Shown piece by piece: positions 35,356 to 43,922 of a DNA stretch of 64,000 bases. This DNA is from Bog-473 sp963754445. GTDB taxonomy: Bacteria; Actinomycetota; Acidimicrobiia; Acidimicrobiales; RAAP-2. The notes beneath the pieces are model-generated. The model was not told the DNA's origin, searched no databases, and worked only from the letters and a program-made list of their open reading frames with translations. Position 1 is the stretch's first letter; each line of letters begins with the position of its first letter. The stretch lies in contig CAVWFT010000001.1 of NCBI GenBank assembly GCA_963754445.1, positions 1,736,001 to 1,800,000 on the forward strand, in the 5' to 3' direction. The position numbers were made by a program, and so were the translations under genes.

Positions 35356-37011
35356 ATGGCTTCGCGATTTGATCGACGCTCACTGATCGTCGGGGGTGCC
35401 GCCACGGCGGCCGGCCTGGCCGGCGCTTCGGCCATGGACTGGGACGAGCTGGTCGGCGCGACCACGAACGGACCGGGTCGCAACGGCGTCAGCACCAAGC
35501 CGCCGAAGAAGGGCGGCTCGCTCGTCTTCGGTGTCGACGCCGAGGAGTCGGGCTTCGACCCGACCCAGGCCCGCTTCGACGAGGTCGGGGTCATGTACGC
35601 CCGGACGGTCTTCGATCCCCTGACCATCGTCCTGGCCAATGGCGACTGGGCCCCCTACCTGGCCCAGTCCGTCGTCCCGAACGCCTCGTACACGACCTGG
35701 ACGGTCACGCTGCGCTCCGGGGTCGTCTTCCACGACGGCACCCCCTGCAACGGGGCCGCCCTGGCCACGAACTTCCAGGCCCAGGCCAAGTCCTTCCTGA
35801 CCGGGCTCGTCCTCAAGCCGACCCTGGTGTCCATCACCCAGACCGGCCCGCTGACCGTCGCCATCACCTTCTCCAAGCCCTGGGTCCCCTTCCCCTACTA
35901 CCTGGCCGGCGGCATCGGCGGGCAGATCGCCTACGTCGCGGCCCCGTCCATGCTGGCCAACCCGAACGGGACCTCCCACCCGGTGGGCACGGGGCCCTTC
36001 GTGTTCAAGGAGTGGATCCCGAACGACCACTTCACGGCCACCGCCAACCCCCACTACTGGCGCAAGGGCATGCCCTACCTGTCCTCGATCACCTACAAGC
36101 CGATCCCCGACGAGTCGGCCCGGGCCGAGGCCCTCAAGTCCGGCACCATCGACCTGATGATCACCGACACGCCCCAGATCATCGAGCAGTTCCGGGGCAA
36201 CAAGAGCTACTCCTACGTCGACGACTCCCAGAAGGTGGCCGGCGAGCCGGACATGAACTGCGTGCAGCTCAACACCTCCAAGGCGCCGTTCAACAACGCC
36301 ACCGTGCGCCGGGCCGCCGCCATGGCGATCAACCGCACGCAGTACGCCAAGGTCATCGATGCCGGGGTGCTGCAGCCGAGCAACGGCCTCTTCGTCAAGG
36401 GCTCGCCGTACTACTCGACGACCCCCTACCCGGCCTACAACCCGACCGAGGCGGCGAAGCTGGTCAAGACGGCCGAGAAGCAGCTGGGCGGGCCCGTCAG
36501 CTTCACGTTCGGCACCACCAACTCCCCGGCCGCCATCCGGTCCCAGGAGTACATCCAGCAGGCGTGGCAGCAGGTGGGCTTCAAGGTCAAGCCGACCATC
36601 GTGCAGCAGAACGACACCATCAACAACGCCCTGGCCGGCACGTACCAGGCTCTGGCCTGGCGCCAGTTCGGTGCCGTCAACCCCGACCTGAACTACATCT
36701 TCTGGAGCACGACCACCGTGAGCTCGGGGGCGATCTCGATCAACATGGCCCGCAACGCCGACCCCCAGATCGAGACCGCCCTGCTGGCCGGCCGCGCCGC
36801 CACGGAGCAGTCCGTGCGCACCACCGCCTACAAGACGGTGAACAAGCGCCTGGCCGTCGACCTGCCCTACCTGTGGACCGACCGGGCCGTCTGGGCCGTC
36901 ATAGGCGACCCCAACGTGCAGAACTTCAACAACCCCTCTGCTCCCAACGGTCAGAATGCATTCGGACTGATCGGAGGATCCATCTGGCCGACCCAGATCT
37001 GGATCAGCTAG
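35356..37011 (+). CDS. Peptide-type (family 5) ABC transporter solute-binding protein, orphan
   Basis: A 551-residue exported protein. GGAGG at 35346-35350, 5 bases before ATG 35356, sets the start (another in-frame ATG is at 35344). The signal is twin-arginine-like (FDRRSLIVGGAATAAGLAGASA). The mature part is SBP_bac_5: LRSGVVFHDGTPCNGAALATNF, SHPVGTGPFVFKEWIPND, NPHYWRKGMPYL, RRAAAMAINRTQYAKVI. No permease or ATPase gene is nearby. The stop is 10 bases before the response-regulator gene, so binding protein and two-component system share an operon. Third codon positions are almost all C or G, suggesting very high expression. Confidence 0.9.
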   Translation: MASRFDRRSLIVGGAATAAGLAGASAMDWDELVGATTNGPGRNGVSTKPPKKGGSLVFGVDAEESGFDPTQARFDEVGVMYARTVFDPLTIVLANGDWAPYLAQSVVPNASYTTWTVTLRSGVVFHDGTPCNGAALATNFQAQAKSFLTGLVLKPTLVSITQTGPLTVAITFSKPWVPFPYYLAGGIGGQIAYVAAPSMLANPNGTSHPVGTGPFVFKEWIPNDHFTATANPHYWRKGMPYLSSITYKPIPDESARAEALKSGTIDLMITDTPQIIEQFRGNKSYSYVDDSQKVAGEPDMNCVQLNTSKAPFNNATVRRAAAMAINRTQYAKVIDAGVLQPSNGLFVKGSPYYSTTPYPAYNPTEAAKLVKTAEKQLGGPVSFTFGTTNSPAAIRSQEYIQQAWQQVGFKVKPTIVQQNDTINNALAGTYQALAWRQFGAVNPDLNYIFWSTTTVSSGAISINMARNADPQIETALLAGRAATEQSVRTTAYKTVNKRLAVDLPYLWTDRAVWAVIGDPNVQNFNNPSAPNGQNAFGLIGGSIWPTQIWIS

Positions 37012-37021
37012 TGGGAGGCAC

Positions 37022-37705
37022 GTGAGCGGACGAATCCTGGTCGTCGAGGACGACGAGCGGATCCGCTCGTCCATGCGGCTCGCCCTCGAAGGCGAGGGCT
37101 ACGAGGTCAAGGACGCGGCAAGCGGCGAGGAGGGCCTGGACCTCTTCGCGGAGGCACCGACCGACGTCGCCCTGATCGACCTGATGCTGCCCGGCATGGA
37201 CGGATTCGAGTGCTGCCGGGCCCTCCGGCGCCACAGCGCCGTGCCCATCATCATCGTGACGGCCCGGGCCGACACCCACGACGTGGTGGCCGGGCTCGAG
37301 GCCGGCGCCGACGACTACGTGACCAAGCCCTTCGTGGCCAAGGAGCTGGCGGCCCGGATCCGCGCCCTGCTCCGGCGGGCCAGGCCGGCCGAAGAGGAGC
37401 CCGGTGCCCTGACCTTCGGCGACCTCCAGCTCCTCCCCGAGCAGGGGGTGCTGCGCCACCTCAACGGCGACGAGGTGCACTGCACGCGGACCGAGTTCCG
37501 GCTGTTGTGCGAGCTGGCGGTCAGCCCCAACAAAGTGCTCAGCCGTGAGCAGCTGCTCGATCGGGTGTGGGGCTACGACTACTTCGGCGACGGCCGGCTG
37601 GTCGACGTCCACATCCGTCGCCTGCGCACCAAGGTCGAGGCCGACCCGGCGGTGCCGCAGCACATCCTCACGGTGAGGGGCATGGGCTACAAGCTGGTGC
37701 CCTGA
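37022..37705 (+). CDS. OmpR/PhoB-family response regulator, MtrA-like
   Basis: A 227-residue protein. Receiver domain 1-120 has acidic D10/D11, phospho-acceptor Asp53 (LIDLMLPGMDG), the switch Thr in IIVTARAD, and Lys in DDYVTKPF. A winged-helix DNA-binding domain (TRTEFRLLCELAVSPNKVLSREQLLDRVWGY...RLVDVHIRRLRTKVE) follows. The GTG start has GGGAGG upstream. With a kinase and GerMN lipoprotein behind it, this matches the actinobacterial mtrA-mtrB-lpqB order. MtrA controls cell division and wall genes in Mycobacterium. Confidence 0.92.
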   Translation: MSGRILVVEDDERIRSSMRLALEGEGYEVKDAASGEEGLDLFAEAPTDVALIDLMLPGMDGFECCRALRRHSAVPIIIVTARADTHDVVAGLEAGADDYVTKPFVAKELAARIRALLRRARPAEEEPGALTFGDLQLLPEQGVLRHLNGDEVHCTRTEFRLLCELAVSPNKVLSREQLLDRVWGYDYFGDGRLVDVHIRRLRTKVEADPAVPQHILTVRGMGYKLVP

Positions 37706-37706
37706 C

Positions 37707-39179
37707 GTGCGACTGGGCATCGGGGCCCGGATCACGTTGGTCTTCGGGCTCGGCGCCCTCCTGCTCTCCATCCTCATGGGCGGGCTCTCGTATTTCACCA
37801 CCCGGCACTTCCTCCTGGCGGGCCGGGAGTCGGCGGCCCAACACCAGGCGTTCGCCAACGCCGCGCTGGCCCGCAACTCGCTCGCCTCGGCGACCAGCAG
37901 CCAGGCGCCGACGGGCAGCAGTCAGTACTCCAACCTGCTGGCCAACATCGACGCCGGCTCCGACGCCCACTCGGTGCTCTTCCACGATTCGAAGTACTAC
38001 GTCTCCTCGCTGTCGGTCAGCGCGGCCTCCATCCCGGCCGAGCTCCGCCGCAAGGTGACCTCGGGCACGGCGGCGACCCAGACCTACCGGACGGCGGACG
38101 GCACCGCCGAGATCGCGGTCGGCGTGCCCATCCCGGCGGTCGGGTCGGCCTACTTCGAGGTGTTCGATCTCTCCGACCTCGACCACACGCTGCGCGTGCT
38201 CGGGCTGACCCTCTTCGTGGTCGGGATCATCACCACCCTCCTCGGCGCGGGGCTCGGGCGCTTCGCCAGCAGCCGGCTCCTGCGCCCGCTGGCCGACGTC
38301 TCGCTGGCGGCCGGCCTCATCGCGGGCGGCGACCTCGACACCCGGCTCGACCCCGACGCGGCCGACCCCGACCTCACGGGTCTCACCAATTCGTTCAATG
38401 CCATGGTGGACCAACTCCAGGTCCGCATCGAGCGGGAAGCCCGCTTCAACTCCGACGTGAGCCACGAGCTGCGCTCGCCGCTCACCACCCTGGCCGCCTC
38501 CCTCGAGGTGCTCGAGGCCGAACAGGACGACCTGCCGCCGCGCTCGCGACGGGCGCTGCAGCTCCTCGGCGACGACCTGCGCCGGTTCCAACGCATGGTG
38601 GGCGACCTGCTCGAGATGTCACGGGCCGACGCCGGGTCGAGCGACGTCTTCCTCGAGGAGGTCGACGTCGCCGAACTGGTCCAGCGCTCCGTCGAGGCCG
38701 GGACACGCAGCATGGACGGTGCGGCGCCCGTGCCCTCGGTGCGCATCGATCCGGCCGTGCGCGGTCGCCACGTCGGCGTCGACAAGCGCCGATTCGAACG
38801 CGTCATAGTGAACCTGATGGACAACGCGGCGAACTACGGCGGGGGCGCCCGGGAGATCGCCGTCGGCCCGCTGGGACCCGAGCGGGTGGTCGTCACGGTC
38901 GACGACGCCGGCCCTGGCATCGAGCCGTCGGAGCGGACGAAGATCTTCGACCGCTTCTACCGCGGGTCGGCTTCGGGCCGGCGCGGCGCCGGAACGGGCA
39001 GTGGCCTCGGGCTGGCTCTCGTGTCCGAGCACATGCGGATGATGCACGGCGCGGTGGGCGTGGAGACATCCCCGCAAGGTGGCGCCCGCTTCGTGCTCAC
39101 CCTGCCCGTGCTCGAGCCGGAGCACGAAGAGGAGGACGCCGCCGGCGCCGGCGGCAGGGGCGGGGGTGGGGACGCGTGA
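37707..39179 (+). CDS. Sensor histidine kinase, MtrB-like
   Basis: A 490-residue protein. TM1 is at residues about 9-27, an extracytoplasmic sensor of about 130 residues follows, TM2 lies around 165-190, then a HAMP domain, HisKA with FNSDVSHELRSPLTTL (phospho-acceptor His253), and ATPase boxes NLMDNAANYGG, DDAGPGI and GTGSGLGLALV. The C-terminal tail is acidic then Gly-rich. The GTG start follows the regulator stop by one base. It should phosphorylate the upstream regulator; the signal is unknown. Confidence 0.92.
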   Translation: MRLGIGARITLVFGLGALLLSILMGGLSYFTTRHFLLAGRESAAQHQAFANAALARNSLASATSSQAPTGSSQYSNLLANIDAGSDAHSVLFHDSKYYVSSLSVSAASIPAELRRKVTSGTAATQTYRTADGTAEIAVGVPIPAVGSAYFEVFDLSDLDHTLRVLGLTLFVVGIITTLLGAGLGRFASSRLLRPLADVSLAAGLIAGGDLDTRLDPDAADPDLTGLTNSFNAMVDQLQVRIEREARFNSDVSHELRSPLTTLAASLEVLEAEQDDLPPRSRRALQLLGDDLRRFQRMVGDLLEMSRADAGSSDVFLEEVDVAELVQRSVEAGTRSMDGAAPVPSVRIDPAVRGRHVGVDKRRFERVIVNLMDNAANYGGGAREIAVGPLGPERVVVTVDDAGPGIEPSERTKIFDRFYRGSASGRRGAGTGSGLGLALVSEHMRMMHGAVGVETSPQGGARFVLTLPVLEPEHEEEDAAGAGGRGGGGDA

Positions 39180-39766
39180 GGGGTCGGGCCGCTCTCGTCG
39201 CGGCGATCGTGGCGCTGTGCGTCGGGCTCAGCGGCTGTGCCATCCCGACCCAGAGCTCGCCCCAGGCGATCCCCCCGTCCAAGGTGCCCTCCGACCTGTT
39301 GAACCCCCACCTGCCGACCACCACGACGACGCAGCTGAATCCGGCTTCGTACGTGCAGGTCAAGGTGTTCCTCCTCGACACCAACAACCAGTTCCAACCG
39401 GAAAGCCGTTTCGTCCAGACGCCGGCACCTCTCAAGGCGGTGCTCGGCATCCTCATGGAGGGACCGCTCGCCTCCGAGACGGCCGAGGGCGTGACGACCG
39501 CGTTGCCCCACGACGTGGCGGTGCTCTCGGTCACGTCCCAGAGCAACAACGTCGTCACCGTGAACATGAACAGTGCGTTCGGCCAGATCTCCGACAACCC
39601 CGAGCTGGCGGTCGGACAGATCGTGGCCACCGTGGTGGGACAGCTCGGGCTCGCGGCGGGCGTGTTCTTCGAGATCAACGGGCAGCATACCCAGGTGCCG
39701 ATCGCCAACGGCTCCGAGGTGGCCGGTCCCGTCTACCTGAACCAGGTCATACCCGCCGCGGCCTAG
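39176..39766 (+). CDS. Short LpqB-like lipoprotein with GerMN domain
   Basis: A 196-residue lipoprotein. The signal peptide ends in a lipobox (VGLSGCA), a Thr/Pro linker follows, then one GerMN domain (YVQVKVFLLDTNNQFQPESRFVQ, LKAVLGILMEGP, VVTVNMNSAFG, AVGQIVATVVGQL). Full LpqB in Mycobacterium is about 580 residues with an additional beta-propeller; that part is absent here. GTG 39176 overlaps the kinase stop (GTGA). LpqB modulates MtrB, so a minimal version of this partner is inferred. Confidence 0.82.
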   Translation: MRGRAALVAAIVALCVGLSGCAIPTQSSPQAIPPSKVPSDLLNPHLPTTTTTQLNPASYVQVKVFLLDTNNQFQPESRFVQTPAPLKAVLGILMEGPLASETAEGVTTALPHDVAVLSVTSQSNNVVTVNMNSAFGQISDNPELAVGQIVATVVGQLGLAAGVFFEINGQHTQVPIANGSEVAGPVYLNQVIPAAA

Positions 39767-39846
39767 CGGTGTCTCTGGTCGACCGGCTCCACGCCGGGCC
39801 GCACCCTCCCGCGACACGTCGCCGCGGAACCTGGCCACGGTACGCT

Positions 39847-40401
39847 TTGCGGATTCGGCCCCTCCGGTACTCCATCAACGTCACGTTGGACGGGTGTTGC
39901 GATCATCGTGCCTTCCCCGCCGACGAGGACATCCATCGTCACGCAGTCGAGAACCTCGACCAGGCCGACGCCCTTCTCTTCGGCCGGGTCACCTACGAGA
40001 TGATGGAATCGGCCTGGCGCCCGGCGGCGTCGGCGGGCGCCAGACCCGAGTGGATGGAACCGTTCGCCCGGACGATCGATGCGGCACAGAAGTACGTCGT
40101 GTCGAGCACCCTCGAGCAGGTCGATTGGAACGCCCACCTCGTCGAGGGGGACCTGGGTGAGGCCGTACGCCGACTCAAGAGCCAGCCGGGCCGGGGCATC
40201 CTCGTCGGTGGCATGCGGCTCCCCCGGGCGCTGACGGAGCTGGGGCTGATCGACGAGTACGAGTTCGTGGTCCATCCGCGGCTGGCCGGCCACGGGCCGA
40301 CCCTGCTCGCGGGGCTTCCGGCGCCTGTCGACCTGCAGCTCGTCAGCCGCCTGGAGCTCGGTTCAGGCGCGGTGGCGATGCGCTACGAGCTCGCTCGGTA
40401 G
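39847..40401 (+). CDS. Dihydrofolate-reductase-family protein (RibD C-terminal fold)
   Basis: About 184 residues: LRYSINVTLDGCCDH, ADALLFGRVTYEMMESAW, KYVVSSTLEQVDWNAHL, GILVGGMRLPRALTELGLIDEYEFVVHPRLAGHG. This matches the actinobacterial YwjB/RibD_C reductases of unknown substrate. The family begins at MxxLRYSINVT; TTG 39847 fits, while GTG 39769 would add 26 poorly conserved residues. There is no good Shine-Dalgarno at either. It ends 6 bases from the convergent rsfS stop. Confidence 0.75.
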   Translation: MRIRPLRYSINVTLDGCCDHRAFPADEDIHRHAVENLDQADALLFGRVTYEMMESAWRPAASAGARPEWMEPFARTIDAAQKYVVSSTLEQVDWNAHLVEGDLGEAVRRLKSQPGRGILVGGMRLPRALTELGLIDEYEFVVHPRLAGHGPTLLAGLPAPVDLQLVSRLELGSGAVAMRYELAR

Positions 40402-40407
40402 CCGGCC

Positions 40408-40797
40408 TCAGCCGGCATTCTCGACGTCGCCGCGCCACGGGACACGGGGGGCACCCGACCACAGGTGCTCGAGGTCGTAGTAGTCCCGGGTCTCCTGGAG
40501 GAACACGTGGACGATGAAGTCGCCGTAGTCCATCAGCACCCAGGTCAGGTCCTGCTGGCCCTCGATGCGCACCGGGGCGAACCCGTGCACGTCCTTGACG
40601 ACCTTCTCGATCTCCTCCACCAGGGTCCGGACGTGGCGGGTGTTGGGCGCGCTCGTGATGACGAACGCGTCGACGACGCCGAAGAGATCACCCATGGCCA
40701 GCACCACCGTGTCGTGGCCGAGCTTGTCGTCCGCGGCCTCAGCGGCAGTCGTCGCGGCCGACGGCAGCGCGACGTGCACGTCGAGCTCAGGGCTCAA
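40408..40797 (-). CDS. rsfS: Ribosomal silencing factor RsfS
   Basis: About 129 residues of the RsfS/Iojap family: VVLAMGDLFGVVDAFVITSAPNTRHVRTLVEEIE, GFAPVRIEGQQDLTWVLMDYGDFIVHVFLQETRDYYDLEHLW. It binds L14 and blocks subunit joining under nutrient limitation. TTG 40797 overlaps the stop of the small membrane gene (TTGA), giving a coupled chain nadD, small gene, rsfS. A downstream GTG is an alternative. Confidence 0.92.
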   Translation of the reverse strand: MSPELDVHVALPSAATTAAEAADDKLGHDTVVLAMGDLFGVVDAFVITSAPNTRHVRTLVEEIEKVVKDVHGFAPVRIEGQQDLTWVLMDYGDFIVHVFLQETRDYYDLEHLWSGAPRVPWRGDVENAG

Positions 40798-41012
40798 TGG
40801 AGCACGTCCAAGATCCCCACGGTCAGCCCGAACGCGGCGGCGAGGACGGAACACCCGGCCACGGCCCAACGCCGCCTCGTTCGGCGGGCCACCTTCAGCT
40901 CGGCCCGGCGTTCGGCTCGCCGCTGCGCCGCCACCGGGGAGGTGGCAACCGCGGACGCGCTCACCACGGGTCCCATCGGCAACTCCGTCACCCTGGCCGG
41001 CAAGGCGCTCAT
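40794..41012 (-). CDS. Small single-helix membrane protein between nadD and rsfS
   Basis: A 72-residue protein with an Arg-rich cytoplasmic stretch (QRRAERRAELKVARRTRRR) and one C-terminal helix (AVAGCSVLAAAFGLTVGIL). It overlaps nadD by 4 bases upstream and rsfS by 4 bases downstream, so it is almost certainly translated. In many actinobacteria a LytR-type gene sits in this position. I do not recognise a family; function unknown. Confidence 0.65.
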   Translation of the reverse strand: MSALPARVTELPMGPVVSASAVATSPVAAQRRAERRAELKVARRTRRRWAVAGCSVLAAAFGLTVGILDVLH

Positions 41013-41611
41013 CTGCCCACAGCGTACAGATCCCTACGGCCGATGCAACGTCTTACGGCCTCGGGCACCAGTTCGTCGACCGGGCGCCCCTGGGCCAGGA
41101 GGGCCCGGACCTCCGAGCTCGAGACGTCCACCGCCGGCCCGTCGACCCGAACCACCCTCCAGCCAGGGGGAACGTCGGGATCCGGACTCGTGGGACGGGA
41201 GACGACGGCCAAGGTGACCAGACGTTTGAGGTCCTCGGGACGGTGCCAGGTCTCGAGCTCGGGCACCAGGTCGGCCCCGACCACCAGGTAGAGGTCGACC
41301 GGGTCCGGACCGGCAGCGGCCAGGACCTGCTCGGCCGTGTCGATCGAATAGCTGGCCCCACCCCGTTCGATCTCGAGCCGGCTGGCCTCGGCCCCCGGGA
41401 TCTCGGTGGCCAGGGCCTCGGTGAGCGCGAAACGGTCCTCGGCGTCGGACACGATGCGCCGGCCACTCTTCTGCCAGGGGTCGTTGGCCACCACGAGCAG
41501 GAGCCGGCTGAGGGCGAGCGCGTCGGCCACGGCCCGGCCCGCCGCCACATGACCGACGTGGGGCGGGTCGAAGGTACCGCCGAGAATGCCGATGCGCTCA
41601 GGTGCCGGCAA
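41009..41611 (-). CDS. nadD: Nicotinate-nucleotide adenylyltransferase
   Basis: About 200 residues: GILGGTFDPPHVGHVAAG (HxGH ATP site), VVANDPWQK, DLYLVVGADLVPELETW, and ISSSxVR-like DVSSSEVRALL near the C-terminus. It adenylates NaMN in NAD synthesis. No ATG is in frame; TTG 41611 gives the standard length and starts inside the 3' end of the oxidoreductase gene (14-base overlap). It heads the conserved nadD-rsfS pair. Confidence 0.92.
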   Translation of the reverse strand: MPAPERIGILGGTFDPPHVGHVAAGRAVADALALSRLLLVVANDPWQKSGRRIVSDAEDRFALTEALATEIPGAEASRLEIERGGASYSIDTAEQVLAAAGPDPVDLYLVVGADLVPELETWHRPEDLKRLVTLAVVSRPTSPDPDVPPGWRVVRVDGPAVDVSSSEVRALLAQGRPVDELVPEAVRRCIGRRDLYAVGR

Positions 41612-42528
41612 GTTCCGCCACGACGGGAGCGAGCGCCTCGAACTCCGCCTCGTGCACGACGAGGTAGCTGAAGCCGAGCTCCTCACGCCGACGGCGCAAG
41701 GTCTCGACGATCTCCGAGGTCGTGCCGATCAGCGCCAAGGGCGCGGCGCGGCAATTGGTCGGCGCTGAGATCGAACAGGGGAGCCATGGCGGCGAAGACC
41801 TCGTCGGCGTTGGGGACGACCTGGACGGCGACGGTCCAACACTGGAACTCGAGCTCCGCGGCACGCGGGCCGGCGGCGTCGCGCGCCCACTGCACGCGCT
41901 CGGTGTACTTCTCGACCACGGACTCGGCAGCCACCTCGGGACCGATGTGGCCGGCGGCCAGGCTCGGCACGATGCTGACGACCTGCGCATGCTGTCCGGC
42001 CAGCGTGAGGATGCGCTTGCTGCCGCCTCCGATGACGATCGGCGGGCCGCCCGGCGTGAGCGGCGTCGGCGTGCCGCTCGCTTCGCGGACCTGGTAGTGC
42101 TGGCCCGAGAACGTCGCGCTGCCGTCGCGCCACATGGCACGGATGATCTCGAGGCTCTCCGCGAGGCGGGCGATGCGCACGGAAGGCTTGTCCATGGAGA
42201 TGCCGGACTGTTCGTAGTCGGTCGTCATCCATCCGGCGCCGAGGCCGAACTCGAAGCGGCCGCCGCTGAGGATGTCGAGTGTCGCCGCCTCCTTGGCCAG
42301 GACGACGGGGTGACGGAAGTCGTTGTCGAGGACGAGCGTGCCCACTCGCAAGGTGGTGGTGGCCTCGGCCGCCACCGCGCAGGCGAGCATGGGCGACCAC
42401 TGGTCGTCGAGATGGTCGGGGACGTAGAGCGTCGAGTAGCCCAGGTCCTCGGTCTTGCGGGCCAGGTCACGCCACGCAGCGCCCGATGCAGCCTGCGAAG
42501 CCTGGAGGGCGAAGCGGAAGGCGGCCAC
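41598..42528 (-). pseudogene. LLM-class F420-dependent oxidoreductase, frameshifted
   Basis: From GTG 42528 a luciferase-like barrel reads in one frame (ALQASQAASGAAWRDLARKTEDLGYSTLYVPDHL, LVLDNDFRHPVVLAKEAATLD, GLGAGWMTTDY, GGSKRILTLAGQHA) to about 41745. The last 45 residues (PLALIGTTSEIVETLRRRREELGFSYLVVHE...) read in another frame to 41598. The join is in a GC-rich run near 41740-41755, and removing one base restores the ~309-residue enzyme. The family uses F420 or FMN. Either a sequence error or a recent pseudogene; the remaining frame is intact. Confidence 0.85.
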
Positions 42529-42560
42529 GGCGGGCGATCCTACGGCGTTAACCTGGTGCG

Positions 42561-43922
42561 GTGACGAGCCAGCCTCCCTCCTCCCCCTGGAGCGCCGCGT
42601 CCTGGCGGAAGTTCCCGGCGGCCCAGCAGCCCGACTGGCCCGACGCGGATGCCCTCAAGAAGGCCGAAGCCACGCTCTCGACGCTGCCGCCCCTCGTCTT
42701 CGCCGGTGAAGCGCGCTATCTGATGCGCCAACTGGGACAGGTGGCGGACGGCGGGGCCTTCCTGCTCCAGGCCGGCGACTGCGCCGAGTCCTTCGCGGAG
42801 CACACGGCGGACTCCATCCGCGACAAGCTCAAGATCATCCTGCAGATGGCGGTCGCGCTGACCTACGCCGCCGGCGTCCCCGTGGTCAAGGTGGGCCGCA
42901 TCGCCGGTCAGTTCGCCAAGCCCCGTTCGGCCGACACGGAGCGGCTGGGTGACACCGAACTGCCCTCCTTCCGGGGCCACATGGTCAACGACGAGGCCTT
43001 CGAGCCCGATGCCCGCATGCCCGATCCGCAACGACTGGTCGCGGCCTACCAGCAATCGGCATCGACCCTGAACCTGCTGCGCGCCTTCACCAAGGGTGGC
43101 TTCGCCGACCTGTCGCAGGTGCACCAGTGGAACCAGGAGTTCGTCGCGACCTCGAGCGAGGGATTGCGCTACGAGCGCATCGCCTCGGAGATCGACCGGG
43201 CCCTTCGCTTCATGGCCGCCTGCGGCATCGACCTGGGGGGCGAGGAAGGATTGCACCAGGTCGACTTCTTCACCAGCCACGAGGCGCTCGTCCTTCCCTA
43301 CGAAGAGTGCCTGACCCGCATGGACTCGCTCACCGGTGACTGGTACGACTGCTCTGCCCACATGGTGTGGGTCGGCGACCGCACCCGCCAACTCGACGGC
43401 GCACACGTGGAGTTCGCCTCGGGCATCAACAACCCCATCGGCTGCAAGGTCGGGCCGAGCACCACGCCGGCCGACGTCGTGGCGCTGTGCGAGCGGTTGA
43501 ACCCGGACCGCATACCCGGTCGCCTCACCCTCATCACGCGCTTCGGCGCCGAGAGGGTGCGCGAGCTGCTGCCGGCGGTCCTCCGCGCCGTCGAACGCGA
43601 AGGCCACGTCGTGGTGTGGGCCTGTGACCCGATGCACGGCAACACGTTCGCCAGCGAAGGCGGTCGCAAGACGCGGCGTTTCGACGACATCCTCGCCGAG
43701 GTCAAGGCCTTCTTCGACGTCCACCGGGACGAGGGCACCTGGCCGGGTGGAGTCCACATCGAGCTGACGGGCGACAACGTCACCGAATGCCTCGGTGGGG
43801 CCGAGGAGATACTCGAAGGCGACCTGGGCGCCCGGTACACCACGACCTGTGACCCGCGACTCAACGCACGCCAGGCGCTCGACCTGGCCTTCCGGGTCGC
43901 CGAGTTCCTGAGGAGCGAATGA
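42561..43922 (+). CDS. aroG: Class II 3-deoxy-7-phosphoheptulonate (DAHP) synthase
   Basis: A 453-residue plant-type enzyme: LLQAGDCAESFAEH, VKVGRIAGQFAKPRS, RMVWVGDRT-like HMVWVGDRTRQLDGAHVEF, NPIGCKVGPST, VVWACDPMHGNT, GVHIELTGDNVTECLGG (metal site). It is the entry step to aromatic amino acids. GTG 42561 lies 6 bases after TAACCT, a leaderless-type promoter, and is divergent from the oxidoreductase gene. It overlaps the downstream repeat-hydrolase gene by 4 bases. Confidence 0.95.
   Translation: MTSQPPSSPWSAASWRKFPAAQQPDWPDADALKKAEATLSTLPPLVFAGEARYLMRQLGQVADGGAFLLQAGDCAESFAEHTADSIRDKLKIILQMAVALTYAAGVPVVKVGRIAGQFAKPRSADTERLGDTELPSFRGHMVNDEAFEPDARMPDPQRLVAAYQQSASTLNLLRAFTKGGFADLSQVHQWNQEFVATSSEGLRYERIASEIDRALRFMAACGIDLGGEEGLHQVDFFTSHEALVLPYEECLTRMDSLTGDWYDCSAHMVWVGDRTRQLDGAHVEFASGINNPIGCKVGPSTTPADVVALCERLNPDRIPGRLTLITRFGAERVRELLPAVLRAVEREGHVVVWACDPMHGNTFASEGGRKTRRFDDILAEVKAFFDVHRDEGTWPGGVHIELTGDNVTECLGGAEEILEGDLGARYTTTCDPRLNARQALDLAFRVAEFLRSE

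Noticed and set aside
35380..37074. 564-residue minus-strand open frame opposite the solute-binding protein
   Set aside because: Caused by extreme C/G third-position bias of the plus-strand gene. Its sequence is Gly/Val/Asp/His rich with no domain.
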